This document shows positions 9,701 to 21,744 of a DNA stretch of 64,000 nucleotides, one piece after another. Below the pieces are notes generated by a model that was given only the letters and a program-made list of their open reading frames with translations, made no database searches and was not told the DNA's origin. The stretch is from Chaetoderma sp. LZ-2023a. Lineage: Eukaryota > Mollusca > Caudofoveata > Chaetodermatida > Chaetodermatidae. The position numbers were made by a program, and so were the translations under genes. The stretch covers positions 106,663,387 to 106,727,386 of the forward strand of contig CM067370.1 in assembly GCA_034401795.1 (NCBI GenBank), in the 5' to 3' direction. The stretch's first letter is position 1. Each line of letters begins with the position of its first letter.

Positions 9701-10548
9701 CAGATTTTATCTGTCATTTATACGAAGATGATAAACTTGTACCTTCAACCCTAGCAGCATATAAGTCTGCATTAGCTTCAGTCATTCCCAGTCTGGCCAT
9801 TGAAGGAGTGGAGAATGACACCTTGAATGAAGTTATTAAAGGAATGAGCAATCTGCGACCTAGACAGCCAATTCCTATCCCAGCATGGAATCTATCTCTT
9901 GTTCTACAGGTTTTAGCGCATGCTCCCTTTGAACCGATTAGATCTATTGACATTAAACTGTTAACTATTAAATCAGTTTTTTTGGTTGCAGCAGCGTCGG
10001 CAAGAAGGAGAAGCGAAATACATGTGCTTTCTGCCGAACAAGACCGTTTTGTCGTCACGGGTGAAGGTTTAAGATTACTTCCACGTCTTTGTTTCCTGGC
10101 AAAGAATCAGTCACTTAAATATCCAGGACAGCCGATCAATTTGCCAAGTTTAACTAGACATGACCCAAACTCTTCTGCTTGGTGTCCTGTCAGATGTCTG
10201 AAAATGTATAAGAAACGTACTGATGAGTGGAGAGATGACCCGAAATCTCCGTGGTTATGTCTCAAAGCTCCTCATTTACGCGCCTCGAAAGATACTATTT
10301 CTCGTTGGATAGTTGATGCTGTTGAGATGTCGCACAAAATCGCTACAGGAAAGCAGATTGATCGTGCGATTGCCCATCAGGTCCGAGCACTAGCAGCAGC
10401 ATCGGCCCTTTATAAGGGTGTCTCATTAGAGGAGATGATGTCTGTAGCACAATGGCATGCCGAGTCGTCATTCACTGATTTCTACCTTCGCGACATCTCC
10501 AGCGCACTTAATCCGGTAGCTGTCGCCAATTTATCGATTCTAAACTAA
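9523..10548 (+). CDS. DIRS tyrosine recombinase core (copy 2)
   Basis: This 341-codon frame covers the whole recombinase core found in copy 1 at about 2754-3779. Catalytic positions are kept: Arg in SARRRSEIHVL, H-x-x-R in AHQVRALAA, His in AQWHAESSF and Tyr in FYLRDIS. Unlike copy 1 it is closed upstream by a TAA at 9490-9492, so the long overlapping N-terminal extension is cut off. A shorter protein starting near 9523 could still be made. The core could act on copy 1 or other relatives if expressed. Confidence 0.85.
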   Translation: MDVSKQRAIKSGFSEQAAKFVASARRGSTTRTYNYRINKFAEWCEGRDINPFSASVQHVADFICHLYEDDKLVPSTLAAYKSALASVIPSLAIEGVENDTLNEVIKGMSNLRPRQPIPIPAWNLSLVLQVLAHAPFEPIRSIDIKLLTIKSVFLVAAASARRRSEIHVLSAEQDRFVVTGEGLRLLPRLCFLAKNQSLKYPGQPINLPSLTRHDPNSSAWCPVRCLKMYKKRTDEWRDDPKSPWLCLKAPHLRASKDTISRWIVDAVEMSHKIATGKQIDRAIAHQVRALAAASALYKGVSLEEMMSVAQWHAESSFTDFYLRDISSALNPVAVANLSILN

Positions 10549-11158
10549 GCCATGTCCGACCACTACTTCGCACACATCACAAAGTCTTCCACTTACACTG
10601 AACAATCGCTATGCACACGACTGAGTATGACCATGGATTGGGCCGAGCTCCTGTGATAAACAAGAAAAGATCAAGTACTCAAAATGGTGAGTGTTTACAT
10701 TAATTAAGTGACCATAAATATGTTTACTTACAGTCGAAATACCAGACTGCTTAGGTGAATAGTCTGGTACAAGAGTATACTTATCCTCTCAAACAGACAT
10801 TAGACTCATTCCAATTTGAAAATCTAATCGATATACTGATGTTTTTTCAAAATTAGAAGTTGTAGCTTCTTTGCACTCTACTGGACTGCCCTAGCTGGGA
10901 CTTGGGGCTGACACGGGTGTGGTGGGTGTTGCATCCCCATTGACAGCCCTCTGAATTTTGTGCGGACAAAAGAGGGGGGGAGCGCGATCTAGACCATGGA
11001 AGTTTAGCACTCTATGAGTCAGATGGCAGAACCCAAGCGTATGCCAGGGTTCTAGTCTCTTCACAACCTTCTCTGTTGGATGGTAGATGAGTGCTGGTTC
11101 GAGCCTCACCTCCTCCCACCGGCATTTCCTGGCTGTCGAAATCCGGAGTTTATCATAA

Positions 11159-11249
11159 TAGTACATCTGGTAAGTATTATTCGAAGTAGAATCAAAAAAG
11201 CTTCCCTTTTTGTTTCTACGAGAATTCTTAATACTTATCAGATGTACTA
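11159..11249. repeat. Internal complementary region (ICR) of DIRS copy 2
   Basis: It has the same layout as 4395-4485, with arms TAGTACATCTGGTAAGTATT and AATACTTATCAGATGTACTA. Small changes are present in the right arm (CTTATC for CTTACC) and in the centre (GCTTCCCTTTTTG for GCATCCGCTTTTG). The centre therefore no longer matches the intact end junction exactly. Confidence 0.82.
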
Positions 11250-11317
11250 TGGCCCTACCTCAGCCGCCCCGCTGAGGTGAGGCTGAGCTGCTTTCGCTGT
11301 TTGCCAAGGCAAATATA

Positions 11318-11507
11318 AGACGAATCTGACTGTGATTGGGAATTGACTCGGTACCTGCGACTATGGTAATTCCCGGACACAGTATGGGCAGGACCAGGAG
11401 AGTGTGGAGTTTTTAATTGTTTATTTTGAGCTAGACTGGATAATAGACATTATCATAATAGTACATCTGGTAAGTATTAAGAATTCTCGTAGAAACAAAA
11501 GCGGATG
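11318..11507 (+). repeat. Right inverted terminal repeat of DIRS copy 2
   Basis: The sequence from AGACGAATCTGACTG to AAAAGCGGATG is the reverse complement of the left ITR at 4740-4924. The bases that follow (TTTTTTGATTC, 11508-11518) resemble the first bases of a left end before unrelated sequence begins. Confidence 0.82.
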
Positions 11508-11518
11508 TTTTTTGATTC

Positions 11519-12788
11519 GGCAGAGATATTCTGGCAGAGCGCTCTGTTAGTTTTCCTTACGGAACAAGCTCCAGATAAGAACATCTGGCTACAACTTGAT
11601 GGGCACTCTGTGCCTCTGATAGCGTTTTGATATCCTTCCATCTCTCGTCAAGGAAGATTTTGTTAGAATTTATTTCACCTTCTGAGACCAGAATAATTTT
11701 GATCTTTGTGTTAGTTGAATGGATTTTGCATCAGTAATTAGGGAATCAACATGTTGATAAATACAATCAAGATATGCTATAAACTTCAAACCCTAGACAG
11801 CTTAACATACACTCCAATGTGGAAATTGTCTAAAATCAGAGAAAGTTAATTGAGTTTCTAAATTCTTTGTGTGTGTTTGTGAACATGTACTAAAACTTGT
11901 TAGCTAATGGGAAAAGGGAGATAACTCTGAAAGGAAAGATCTCATTGACATGTAGGGTAGACGGGTGCAAAATGGAACAAGTTATACATGTAATTTTCTT
12001 ACCAAATGTATGTTGTCACATACGCAACTGCTGTTGTCACATACGTAACCAGGCATTTGGGGGTGAACATGTAGTGTTTTAGTTTAGATACGCTACCTTT
12101 TAGTAGGTGATCATTAGCATGCTTTGCATAAAAGTTTGATTTTAAAAATGTGCCTAAGTAAAACAGCATATTTTTTATGTTAAAGTGGTTGCGTATGTGA
12201 CAGCTGGGAAGGGTTGAAAGAAATTATGCTGTTTTGCCATAACAACAACATGGTTCATCCCAATTTTGACATTATTAGACAGATTATCACAAATATAAAC
12301 ATGTGACAGCTAATTACTCAAAATTAGATTGTCCTAATTTAATGATTTTAATTTTACATTATTTTTAGGAATAAAACACAAGTGCCTTACCTCTTTTAAG
12401 CTCCTCTTGGGTGAGGTAACCAGACCTAATCATAAAACAAACTTCAGAATATGTAACGAGAGAGTGTTGGCTTTAATTTTATATGCAATTTACTAACTTT
12501 TCAAGAATCTTAATTTTCATGGCTTAGTTGATGTTTTCATGGAATTGCCCCAAGAAACTCCATTTTCCATTTACAGGGCAAGATAACTGTGCCAGTCTTT
12601 CCAGTAGTAAATTTTCAAAAATCCTTTCCTAAAAATGGACATTCACGTAGAAATATACATTTTCTTGACGGATCTCGACCATTAAAGGCTTAAATCATGT
12701 GACCTTTGAACGAAAGACATGTTTTCTGTGGAGCATTATTTAATTGTATTTCATATACCTGTTAATTTATAATGATTTATACTTTCAG
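11519..12788 (+). other. Non-coding stretch between DIRS copy 2 and first visible host exon
   Basis: The sequence is AT-rich. No exon with good borders was recognised. It is probably intron or 5' flank of the host gene, because the exon at 12789 starts with a 3' splice site. An open stretch of 38 codons at 11513-11629 ends in a stop and has no donor site. Confidence 0.5.
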
Positions 12789-13003
12789 GCTGCGAACACT
12801 CCGATCGCATCTCCTCACTTGGGCACATCATCTCGTAGTGCGAGCTCGCGTGTGTCTGGAGCAGGAACAAGTCCTGCAGTCGCACGTGCCGGCTCTCCCA
12901 GCCCCAAACCTACAACTGTTGATGCAGTGGCTACATCTGGCGCTCCTAGAGCAGTATTTAATGTTGCTGGTGTATCACCGATGACACCAATGTCTGGAAA
13001 TAA
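12789..13003 (+). CDS. Unrecognised host nuclear-type protein, exon a (first of six visible)
   Basis: The exon lies between TTTCAG and GTATGT. It starts in phase 0 and ends two bases into a codon. It encodes a Ser/Ala/Pro/Thr-rich segment (ANTPIASPHLG through VSPMTPMSGNK) with several SP and TP sites. All six exons join in frame with consistent phases, giving about 344 residues to a stop at 22264. The whole product is basic and low in complexity, with S/T-P sites and Lys/Arg clusters, like disordered tails of chromatin or mitotic proteins. I do not recognise the family. Upstream exons must exist because this exon has a 3' splice site and no start codon. The coding call is strong; function is unknown. 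Confidence 0.75.
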
Positions 13004-16000
13004 GTATGTGTGCATATGTGTATGCTTACATTTGTGCATACAGGCATGCATGTGTGTGTTTGTGCATGTGCATGCATGCATTTGTCTGTATTAATACAAT
13101 GACGAGTTAACTCTTGATACTAATATTCTAGTTGTTATTATTCAGTTCCCTATATATAATGTGATGGCAGTTGTTTCTATTGTAAAACTTGTTCAGAAGA
13201 TCACCTGCCCTCGGGACCATAGGATAGTGGTCTTTACACACTTTGATCCTCAAATTTTCTCATATAAAGTGTATTTAAAGACCAAGAAATTGACATTCCC
13301 TAAGCAAAGATTTAAATTTTCTTGACAAATCTTGCCGATTGACATGTTGAAATCGATTACCTAGCTCATGTGATATGAAACTGGCAGTAGTTTGAAATCC
13401 TTTATAAAGCCATCATCCTCGCTTGTATCTGGCAGTAGATGACTTCATACAGACTATTGTTACTGTCCTTGCAAAGTAATTTTGTTAATTAGTTTGACTG
13501 ATTGATTTCAGACTACCTTTTACCTCACATGGCCTGTAATGCCAATTGAGCTTATGCCATGGCAACCATCTGATTGTCCGTCATGTGTTGTCATTCTTTT
13601 CAACATTTTCTCAAGAAGCAAAGGGCTGATTACGGCCAAATCTGTCATCCTTTGGTGAAAGAGATCCAAAATTGTTCAAATGAAGCTGATTGCTCGATTT
13701 GTGATAGCCTTCTTAAATTTTGTGCTATTTATAGAAACACATTTAAAAATCTCTGAAACAACTTGTTTGATTGATTTGAAACTCAACAAACTTTATCTAG
13801 GTCAATGGCTGTGACCAGCTTGTGCCACAGAAACTGAATAGTTGATTTGTCTGACGGCCATCTTGGATGATCTAGTTTTTGCAAAAATGACTTTCAAAAC
13901 CACTGAATGGACCTGACCAAAATTTGTGAAATATGATTATTGACTGAGGGCCATTAAAATTTTGATCGAGCGAATTTGATACATCAACAAACTGGAACAA
14001 TCATAATATAACATTTGGCAGCCAAATTGGAGTTTTTTATTTGATGGATTTTGATGGCAAAAATTGCTTTATATATTTTTAACGGGATGGTGATGTCAAA
14101 TTTCAAACTTTCGCCTTTGTCAGCTAAATGGATCGCCTGCTATCTTTTTCCCACCGGTTGTCCTGTAGGAATGAATAGAAAGATTCCGACAACTTGGCAA
14201 AAACCACCTGAGCGATTTCAACCAAATTTGTCAAGAAGCATCCTTGAGCCATAGTGATCCAAGGGTGATTAAAATGAACCTATTGGTCAATTTGGGTGGT
14301 GGCAATCTTTGATTTTGCACTATTTCTAGAAAAACATTTAAAAAGCTTCGAAACTGCTGGGCCGATTGATTTGAAACTAATGAAACATCATCTAGGCCAA
14401 TTGCTGAGAGATATCGGTGATCTCTTGACCGTGGTTGGTCAATTCGTCTCGCAGCCATCTTGGATTACCTAGTTTCACAAAAGCTCGGGAACCGCTGAAC
14501 GGATTGGCTGAAATTTGAGGAATATGATGAGAGACGATGATTATGTGTACAGCTATGTCAAATCTTGCACATTCAAAATTGTGGGATGAACTGTTTGGTA
14601 GCCATTTTGGATTCTTTGCTTCCAAACACCCTATATGAAAACAATTTGATATCTAAATGCTCTCTCAAAAACTTGATGCATTTTAACCAAATTTGGCAGG
14701 ATGCATCATTGTGGCATAGACATGAAAAATTTTAAAAGTTAGCCGATTGGTCAATTTGGCCAATGGCTATCTTAAATTATTTTCCTGCCAAAACTATAAG
14801 AACAGAATATGAAGCTTCAAACCACTTCTTCTCTTGGACCAATGGGGCAATTTCAACTAAATTTATCAGGAGGGATTCTTGTCATATAGAGATACAAGGT
14901 TATTCAAATGAGGTTGATTGGTCGATTTGGATGGTGGCCATCTTGGATTTTGCACTATTGTTTGAAACATTTAAACATTTTCTCCTAAATCGCTTAGCCT
15001 CTTAATTTGAAAATCAAGAAACTTCATCTAGGCCAAAGCCTTAAACAAATTTCTTCAAGAACACTTGATTGGGAAATTTGTCTGCCAGTCACCTTGGATG
15101 AGCTAGTTTTCGCAAAAACAACTCTGGAAATTTCCCGCCAAAAGGTCCCATACTAAAGCAATGAGAAAATTAAAATGTCTTGAGAACCACCGGACAGATT
15201 TCAACTTTATTCGGCAGGATAAATCCTTAAGGATAGCGATTCAAGTTTGTTCAAACGATGCCAATCAGCCAATTTGGCCGGCAGCCATCTTGGATTTTCG
15301 CCAATTTTTAGAAATATCTTTAAAAATCTTCTACTCCGAAACTGCTTGGGGCATCATTTCAAAACTCATGATATATAATCTAGGGCAAGAGTTGAACCAA
15401 GTTTGTTCAAGGGAACCTGATTGGCAAATAATTCGTCGAGCATCTTGGATGAACTAGTATGTTCGTGAAAACGACCTCCAGAACCATTGAACGGATCGAG
15501 CCGAAATTTGGTAGCTATAATTGATTAGGGACTAAGTGCCATTAAAATTTCTTCAAGGGAAGCTGAACTGTAAAAAAAACCCATAGCTGCCGTGGGACAA
15601 TCAAAATGTAGTGTGTTTTATATATGTTTTTGGGTATTCTTATTTCAAATTTGCCATTTTGGAAACTGTTGGATAAACGGTTTTGCAGCCATCTTGGATC
15701 ATTTTCCAGCCAAACACTCCCGTACATGTACTAAAGCAATGAGAAAATTAAAATGTCTTCTCGAGAACAAGTGGGCTGATTTCAAGTATATTTGACAGGA
15801 AGCATCCTTTCGGCATAGAAATACAAGTTTGTTCAAAGAAAGACGGTCAGCCAATTTGGCCGGCAACCATCTTGGATTTTTGCTGACTTTTAGAAACCGG
15901 TTGGGGGATCGATGCAAACCTCATAAACTATGATCTAAGGCAAGAGCTGTACCAAGTTTGTTCAAGGGAACTTGATTTGTCAAGTGGTTCGGCGGCCATC

Positions 16001-16963
16001 TTGGATGACCTAGCACGAAAATGACCGCCGGAACTGATGAAAGGGTGGCAGATATGATTAGGGACGAAACACCATTAAAATTTATCCATGGAAAGTTAAT
16101 ATGTCAAAAAAACATGTCTGCCATGAATCGATCAAAATTTAACATTCTTGGCAGACAATTTTTTTGGTGGTATTTTCTGCAATTTTCTGAGAAATGCATA
16201 AATCTCTAATTTTACACTTGCTTTTGTCAGATAAATGGATCTGCGACTATCTTGGATTATTTTCCGACCAATACTCCTAGAGGAAAAGAATATGAAGCTT
16301 CAAATGACTTCTCAAGCATCAGTAGGCCAATTTGAAATAGATTTGGCATGAAACATCCTTAGGGCATAGAGATTCAAGATTTTTCAAGCAAAGCTGTTTG
16401 GTTGATTTGTGCGATGTTCATCTTGGATTTTGTGCTATTTTAAAAATGCAACTCTTGTCTTCCTAAACCGGTTGGTCAATAAATTTGAAACTCAACAAAG
16501 CTTCATCTAGGACAAGACCGTACCCAAGTTTGTTCCAGAGAACCTGATTGGTAAATTTGTCTGGCAGCCATTTTGGATTTCCAAAAAAGTCTACGAAATT
16601 AGTTAAGACTACTCATTAACTGTCAGGCCGATTTCAACTGAACTGGCCTGGATGGACCACATAATAGAGTGGTCTTCAGTAAACTTACACAGAATTTTAA
16701 TTGCTCAGTTCTTTTCAGGCAGGTATGTTGAATTTGCACAAAATGTCTAGAAAATCAGCCAAGAGGCCTCACCAACTTTTGAATTTCTTGCCAGAAATGT
16801 ATATGGCTTTAGCTGTAGCGCATACCTTTCTAGTTCAAATGCCAATGTTTCAGCTCAATATATTCAGAATGTGCTATAATTATTGGCATGATTGGGTCAC
16901 TTAATTTATAGTTTCTAGAATTTCAGAATATATTTTCTGCTAATTTTAATGTTTTTATTTCAG
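13004..16963 (+). other. Intron of host gene filled with old repeats
   Basis: This is the gap between the first two visible exons. The first 560 bases hold TG/TGCA-rich simple sequence (13004-13080) and unremarkable AT-rich DNA. The rest is mostly the CCATCTTGGAT-containing repeat. No other gene is seen. Confidence 0.6.
13570..16700 (+). repeat. Degenerate interspersed/tandem repeat with recurring CCATCTTGGAT motif
   Basis: Phrases such as GGCAGCCATCTTGGATTTT, CAAGTTTGTTCAAATGA, CATCTAGGGCAAGAGCTG, TTCAAGGGAACTTGATTGG and GAACCACTGGGCCGATTTC recur in the same order, with unit lengths of several hundred bases. The CCATCTTGGAT core or a one-base variant appears about a dozen times. The same unit recurs at 30400-31850. 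Short open frames inside it are shadows of the repeat, not genes. The family is not recognised. Confidence 0.75.
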
Positions 16964-17372
16964 AAATCTATCGATTTCAACATTAGCTATCTTGAATTCA
17001 GCCAAAAAAGCTATGGAACGTGGCAGACAGATTGCAGAGAGGAGAAAATCTCAGAGCTTGACACAAAGCTCTCCCCGATCAAACCAAAACCCTTCTCACC
17101 CAAAACCAGCCTCACCATCGGCTAACCAAGCAGCACCATGCATGAGCCTAATCGGGACCTTAACCGCAAGCCAGGTCGCATCTCCGCAAGTAAAACAAAA
17201 TGTGCCACTAGATAAGCAACCTGGCCAGCCTAGTCCAAAAGCAAAGTTTACATCCCCTAACGGAAGATCTGTTAACGCTCGCAGAAAGACAGTTTCACCA
17301 GATGTGGATGTACTTTTACAAGGAAAGAGTCCTGATGAGGGACAGTCTGAGCAGCCGAGTGATCAAGCACAG
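16964..17372 (+). CDS. Unrecognised host nuclear-type protein, exon b
   Basis: It lies after TTTATTTCAG and before GTAGTAATG. The first base completes the Lys codon left open by the previous exon, and the exon ends in phase 0. The start (NLSISTLAILNSAKKAMERG) looks helical and basic, followed by RQIAERRKSQ. The rest is a Ser/Pro/Gln-rich disordered region with many SP sites (SQSLTQSSPRSN, SPKAKFTSPNGR, RRKTVSPD). The helical start is the best handle for a homology search. The donor GTAGTA is weaker than the others, so the exact end is slightly uncertain. Confidence 0.75.
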
Positions 17373-18357
17373 GTAGTAATGCATGCACGTTCACACACAT
17401 ACGCACCAATACTGGTGTTTTTCCAGAATCCTGTATTTATGAACTCATTTGGCCATGTGACCGTATACCATTGCGACCATCCATTTTGTATATATTTTGA
17501 AAATTTACTACAAGATTGACTGGCTCAAGAGGTCAATTTTTTAAAAACTGGACTGTCAAATAGACATTTTCAAGACCACTACAGAATCGGTTTTTGACCA
17601 GTTTAACAATTAAAGGGTTAAAATACTACTTATGAACTGTCAATTAGAAATAAATCCTAATGGAAGCATCCTACGGTGGTAGGCTTACGATCTTGTATAT
17701 ATACAACAATCTAATCTGTTAGTTTTGTCTAGATGCCAAACTCTAACAGAAAATCATTTAAAAGATCTCTACTGAACCTTTCCACTATGGTGAAGCAAAT
17801 TTTGGTGGAGAACCTAACGGGTAGTTATTTTAAAATCTTGTCTTCAGAATAATGATTGATTGTCAATTTGTTTGGTGGCCATCTTATGTGTTCCAACATG
17901 TCTAAATAAATGTGCTCTTAAACCATTCTGAACCACTCATCCCCTGAAGATCCGTTTTACGGAAATGAAGGCCAAAAGCAGCTTCTGCAGTGATCTTGAA
18001 AAATGTCTGTGCAGGCCAAAATAATACCATTTTTGGAACTTTATAATAGGCTCGATAACCGAGCCAGTCATTTGAGTGGTATATTTTCAAAAATAATCTC
18101 TTGGCCTTGAAATGGTCATTCAATAAAAACAATGTTTTTCATTTTTGTCCAATCTTGACCTTTAAATCACTAAACCAAACTGTTGGCTGCTGATCTGTTA
18201 TACTGTATCTAATCTGTCTAAGTTTTATCAGTGTTTTATGTCAATCTAATCCGTAAATCTTTAACTAAGTACTAACACAATACTTATAAATACATGTATA
18301 TAACTTATAAGGAATGTTGAAAAATAAGTTTTTATGGTATGTGCATATATGTTTCAG
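17373..18357 (+). other. Intron with fold-back repeat sequence
   Basis: No gene is seen. It contains parts of the fold-back family II around 17520-17600 and 17925-18130. Confidence 0.5.
17925..18130 (-). repeat. Fold-back repeat family II, degenerate copy
   Basis: The core CTCGATAACCGAGCCAGTCA at 18051-18070 with flanking phrases (TTTTCAAAAATAATCTCTTGGCC on the right side) matches the palindromic family whose clearest copy is at 43005-43250. Confidence 0.5.
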
Positions 18358-18424
18358 GACAGCAATCCATTTAAAACCCCAGCAAAAATGTCTCGAGCGA
18401 GTCGTGCAATCAGCACCCCTGCAG
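18358..18424 (+). CDS. Unrecognised host nuclear-type protein, exon c
   Basis: A 67-base exon between GTTTCAG and GTGAGT. It encodes DSNPFKTPAKMSRASRAIST plus PA, and leaves one base for the next exon. NPFKTP and the basic run resemble phosphorylation or chromatin-binding linear motifs, but this is too short to assign. Confidence 0.75.
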
Positions 18425-18547
18425 GTGAGTAACTTTTAAGATACTGATTTATTTCTTTGCGGTACAGCTACATGAACTACTGGCTGCAATAACACTATCT
18501 TAGTCAAGTTAGTCTGTCAAATAATTATAGATGGAGGAATCTGGTTT

Positions 18548-18910
18548 AAGATGCCTGGGCCCCGCCCATTTCTAGCTAAGCTCCACCAATGCTTTGCCTG
18601 TGTTGGGAACGATTGATCCACGCACTCGCTAAATCTCAATTTCCAGGAAACTATACAGGTAAGCTGGTGAATATTTTGAAACTAATTTGGCTGGGTGCTG
18701 TTGCTGCCTATGGCCGCAATGGCGCCCAGTCAAATTAGTTTCAAAATATTCAACAGCATATTTATTAAATAGTAAAGGCTTATAATTCATACAACCTGAT
18801 GGGCTATTAAGCATTTAAGACAGACTAAATCGAGTCATTCATGACATAATTGATTATGACATCAGCCTACACGTCACATAGTTGATTATGACGTCATATG
18901 ATTGACTAAG
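18548..18910 (-). repeat. Hairpin repeat family I, reverse-oriented copy
   Basis: The central palindrome is 18664-18756. The flanks match the complete copies at 20763-21124 and 25337-25727 in reverse orientation, including the CCCGCCCATTTCTAGCTAAG phrase at one end and a TGACGTCA site at 18889-18896 at the other. It lies inside a host intron. Confidence 0.75.
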
Positions 18911-19099
18911 TAACTGGAATCCTCCATTATCACTAAGTATTGACCACCTCTCATCAGACCGCACAGTGATCAGACATTTTGGACATTGGTCCAACTTATA
19001 CTTTTTATCAGATAAGAAAAATTCAGTTTTTATAAGAAGTAAAATTAGTTGCATTATAAGTATTTCTTATCTTTAACCTAACTATAATTGTCCTTTATA

Positions 19100-19205
19100 T
19101 TTTATCAAATTTATCACTTATCGAGCCAGTCACTCTAGTGTTAAATTTTCACAAATCGTCTTGGCGTGGAAATGGACATTCCTCGGTGCTGTAGCTTAGG
19201 GCAGT
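19100..19205. repeat. Fold-back repeat family II, half copy
   Basis: TCGAGCCAGTCACTCTAGTG at 19119-19138 is followed by AAATTTTCACAAATCGTCTTGGC, the right arm of the family. The left arm is missing. Confidence 0.55.
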
Positions 19206-19275
19206 TTTGGCCTGTTTGACCATTAAAGAGTTTCAAATATGCGATATACAGTAATTAAATTTGTGTGATTTACAG

Positions 19276-19426
19276 CTGCATTGGGCAACATCACGTTCCA
19301 GGCCGATCCTAATGTTACACTGATACCGCCATCTCCAATTCAGTCAACACGGTCTGCCAATGAGAGAGGAGGCTGGTTAGTGGAGGATAAGGATGATCTA
19401 ATCTATATGCTGTCACCTGACAAGCC
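19276..19426 (+). CDS. Unrecognised host nuclear-type protein, exon d
   Basis: It lies between TTTACAG and GTAAGT. It completes the Ala codon left by the previous exon and ends two bases into a Pro codon. It encodes LGNITFQADPNVTLIPPSP followed by a segment ending in GGWLVEDKDDLIYMLSPDKP. The aromatic and acidic C-terminal part (WLVEDKDDLIYML) looks more ordered than the rest and is a likely conserved motif. Confidence 0.8.
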
Positions 19427-20593
19427 GTAAGTTCTCATGCCTGTTTCATGTGTAAATATCATCTATGAACCGAAGCGGATTATATAATAAAAATAACTAA
19501 AAGTTTTAGACTAATTTATATGGCTTGAAGACTGACTCAGTTGAAGCTAAACCTTGCAGAGTTAGGAATCGACATAAACAAATTTTCCGTAGTACACTAA
19601 CGTGAATTGACGAAAACCAGTTTGAAAAAAATCCCGCAAGATTTGGCAAATTAAAATGAAAAGAAAGATACGATGAAGTTGGAAAATCCCCTCACATTAA
19701 AGATCACCAATACACAAAAGGAGGTTGTAGAAGTCCCTGGAATTTGAGAGGGTTTTTTACCATGAAGTTGGAAAGTCCACTTGAATAAAATCCACTGTAG
19801 GGACAGCTCAAGTAAAAATCTGTACTTCGAATGCTGCGAAACCTCCTGGGATTAGTGAAATTTTTAGAATTTAAGATTTACCGTTGAGTTTTAAATCTGT
19901 GTACCGAGACAGCAAAGGCTGTAGATTACATGGGATTTGAAAATTTGTTGAAAATTGAAAATTTACCCTGGAGTTGGGAGAAATTAATCTTTGATAAGAG
20001 ATTATTGGTCCAAAACTCTCAGATGTGAGAGAGTGAAACACATGAGTCCCCACTATTTTGGCCTGCAAATATCACTGCAAGGATGCATTTTGCGTGGTCT
20101 GACCATTACAGGGTTAGTCAATAACAGTCAGAGCCAGCAACATGTTACAGCAACCCTGCGTTAAAGAGACACCAGTTATCCTAGAATTGGGAAATAAATT
20201 TAGCATAAGCTCAGATTTCTGGATGTATGGACTATGGATAGTTACAGGATCAGTTGAGTCAAAGTAAGTCACAAGCGGTACTCCAATTTATTCATCCCTG
20301 TTTCTATAGGCTAGTTGCTCATCCATACTAAATTCAAACCTTGCACCTCATCAGTGAAAACTCAAATTTAACAGCAACTAGTTCATGATTCCATCCAGTG
20401 CAATCCGGAATGCTTCAGGCCATACAGTCAGAAGACAAGACAATGCTTCCCAAGTCCTTTTTCAGTTTATTGAAAAGCCACGCCACATGACTTATGAAAT
20501 TGACTTATGATATTTTTCAAGATTTAGAAGTGTTGTTGATTTTTGCTACTGTGGGTATCATTTCCATTTAACATCTTTATCGTTTCTTTACAG

Positions 20594-20630
20594 ACGACCG
20601 AAACCAAAGAAGTGGAACATCATATCACCA
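20594..20630 (+). CDS. Unrecognised host nuclear-type protein, exon e
   Basis: A 37-base microexon between CTTTACAG and GTAAGT. It completes the Pro codon and encodes RPKPKKWNIISP, ending in phase 0. The phase fit on both sides supports it despite its size. Confidence 0.75.
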
Positions 20631-20762
20631 GTAAGTATCATATAATACTATTTAATCCTTTCAATCCTACAGCACAAATAGAACAAACATTACAATGTCA
20701 GAAACATGGAGATACCTGGATTTCAGGGTTGAATGGTTTAAGAGATGTGGAGTCCAGGGTTG

Positions 20763-21124
20763 CACAATTCACCTTTCCAGTGTATTCACCCATCATATGA
20801 CGTCATAATCATCTAAGCGGTGTGTAGAATGACATCATAATGGATGACGTCGACAAGTATGGGTTGTTGTACAAATTGTTTGCTTTTACTATCTAATAAA
20901 TATTCTGTTGAATATTTTGTAACTAATTTGACTGGACGCTGTTGCTGCCATAGGCAGCAACAGCACCCAGTCAAATCAGTTACAAAATATTCAACAGCTT
21001 CCCTGCATAGTTTTCAGGAAATTGATAGATAGGGCATTCAGGGATCGATCAATCCAAACACGGCGAGGTGTGGGTGGAGCTTAGCTAGTGATGGGCGGGG
21101 CATAGCTAAAAATGGAAAGGTCCA
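20763..21124 (+). repeat. Hairpin repeat family I, full copy
   Basis: It starts at ATTCACCTTTCCAG and ends near AAAAATGGAAAGGTCCAT. The central inverted repeat, 20905-20997, has arms beginning CTGTTGAATATTTTG and ending CAAAATATTCAACAG around a short ATAG loop. TGACGTCA lies at 20798-20805. No open frame is present. It sits in a host intron. Confidence 0.8.
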
Positions 21125-21744
21125 TTGTCATAAACCTTGTTAGCTCTCCTTTTGAACATTGTTTAAAACACATTTCATGAGACAGAATCGGACTCCATCA
21201 TTCTTTGCAATGTAATCATTATTACTTTCATAATCATAGGGGTGGGGTGGGTGGCAGTAGCCCACCCCACCGCCGCCATTACTAGGAAATTTGTGTACAT
21301 TCAGGGAAGAGATCGACTTTTATAGAGCAAATCGGCAGCTCTGGAGAGACTAATAATTTTCAAGGCCGATTCCTTCTACATCCCCATATGCCTATAATTA
21401 TTTCAACATAATCAGTAATTATTTCCGCTTAGATATTCTGCTACATGGATTCAAAAGGAGAGAATTGTGTCAGTTATGAAGCAGAACACGGGGCATAAAA
21501 GCATTACCTTGCTGATCACAGGACCTGTGTCATGAACAAAGCACCATATATTTGTTTGATGAGTATGGATTAAATGTGTAAATTTCAGTACTATCATAAT
21601 GTTATAAATATAACAAATTTGCCGTTCTCAGATAAGGATGCCAAAATGTAGAAACTAAATACTGGTGGTCTTTTAACGGAAAACTATCGCCATAGAAATG
21701 TTTTGTGGCCAGAGGATAGTGGTTTATTCTTAACCCGTTAATGG

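Larger units (their letters stand above)
4740..11507 (+). mobile_element. DIRS-type retrotransposon, copy 2 (complete layout, coding-defective)
   Basis: A left ITR (4740-4924), 5' leader, gag, RT-RNase H, recombinase, ICR (11159-11249) and right ITR (11318-11507) are all present. It is very similar to copy 1 wherever both can be read. The gag and pol frames carry several stops and single-base losses, but the recombinase core is open. The element length of about 6.8 kb is usual for DIRS. It lies upstream of, or inside, an early intron of the host gene that starts to be visible at 12789. Confidence 0.92.

Noticed and set aside
11513..11629. Open stretch of 38 codons directly after DIRS copy 2 (LLVFLTEQAPDKNIWLQLDG)
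   Set aside because: It looks protein-like but is short, has no donor site before its stop and starts inside the element border, so an exon cannot be supported.
14231..16209. Several 60-100-codon frames with shared peptides such as NPRWLPAKLADR
   Set aside because: Similar peptides arise because all copies belong to the CCATCTTGGAT repeat; there is no single intact frame.
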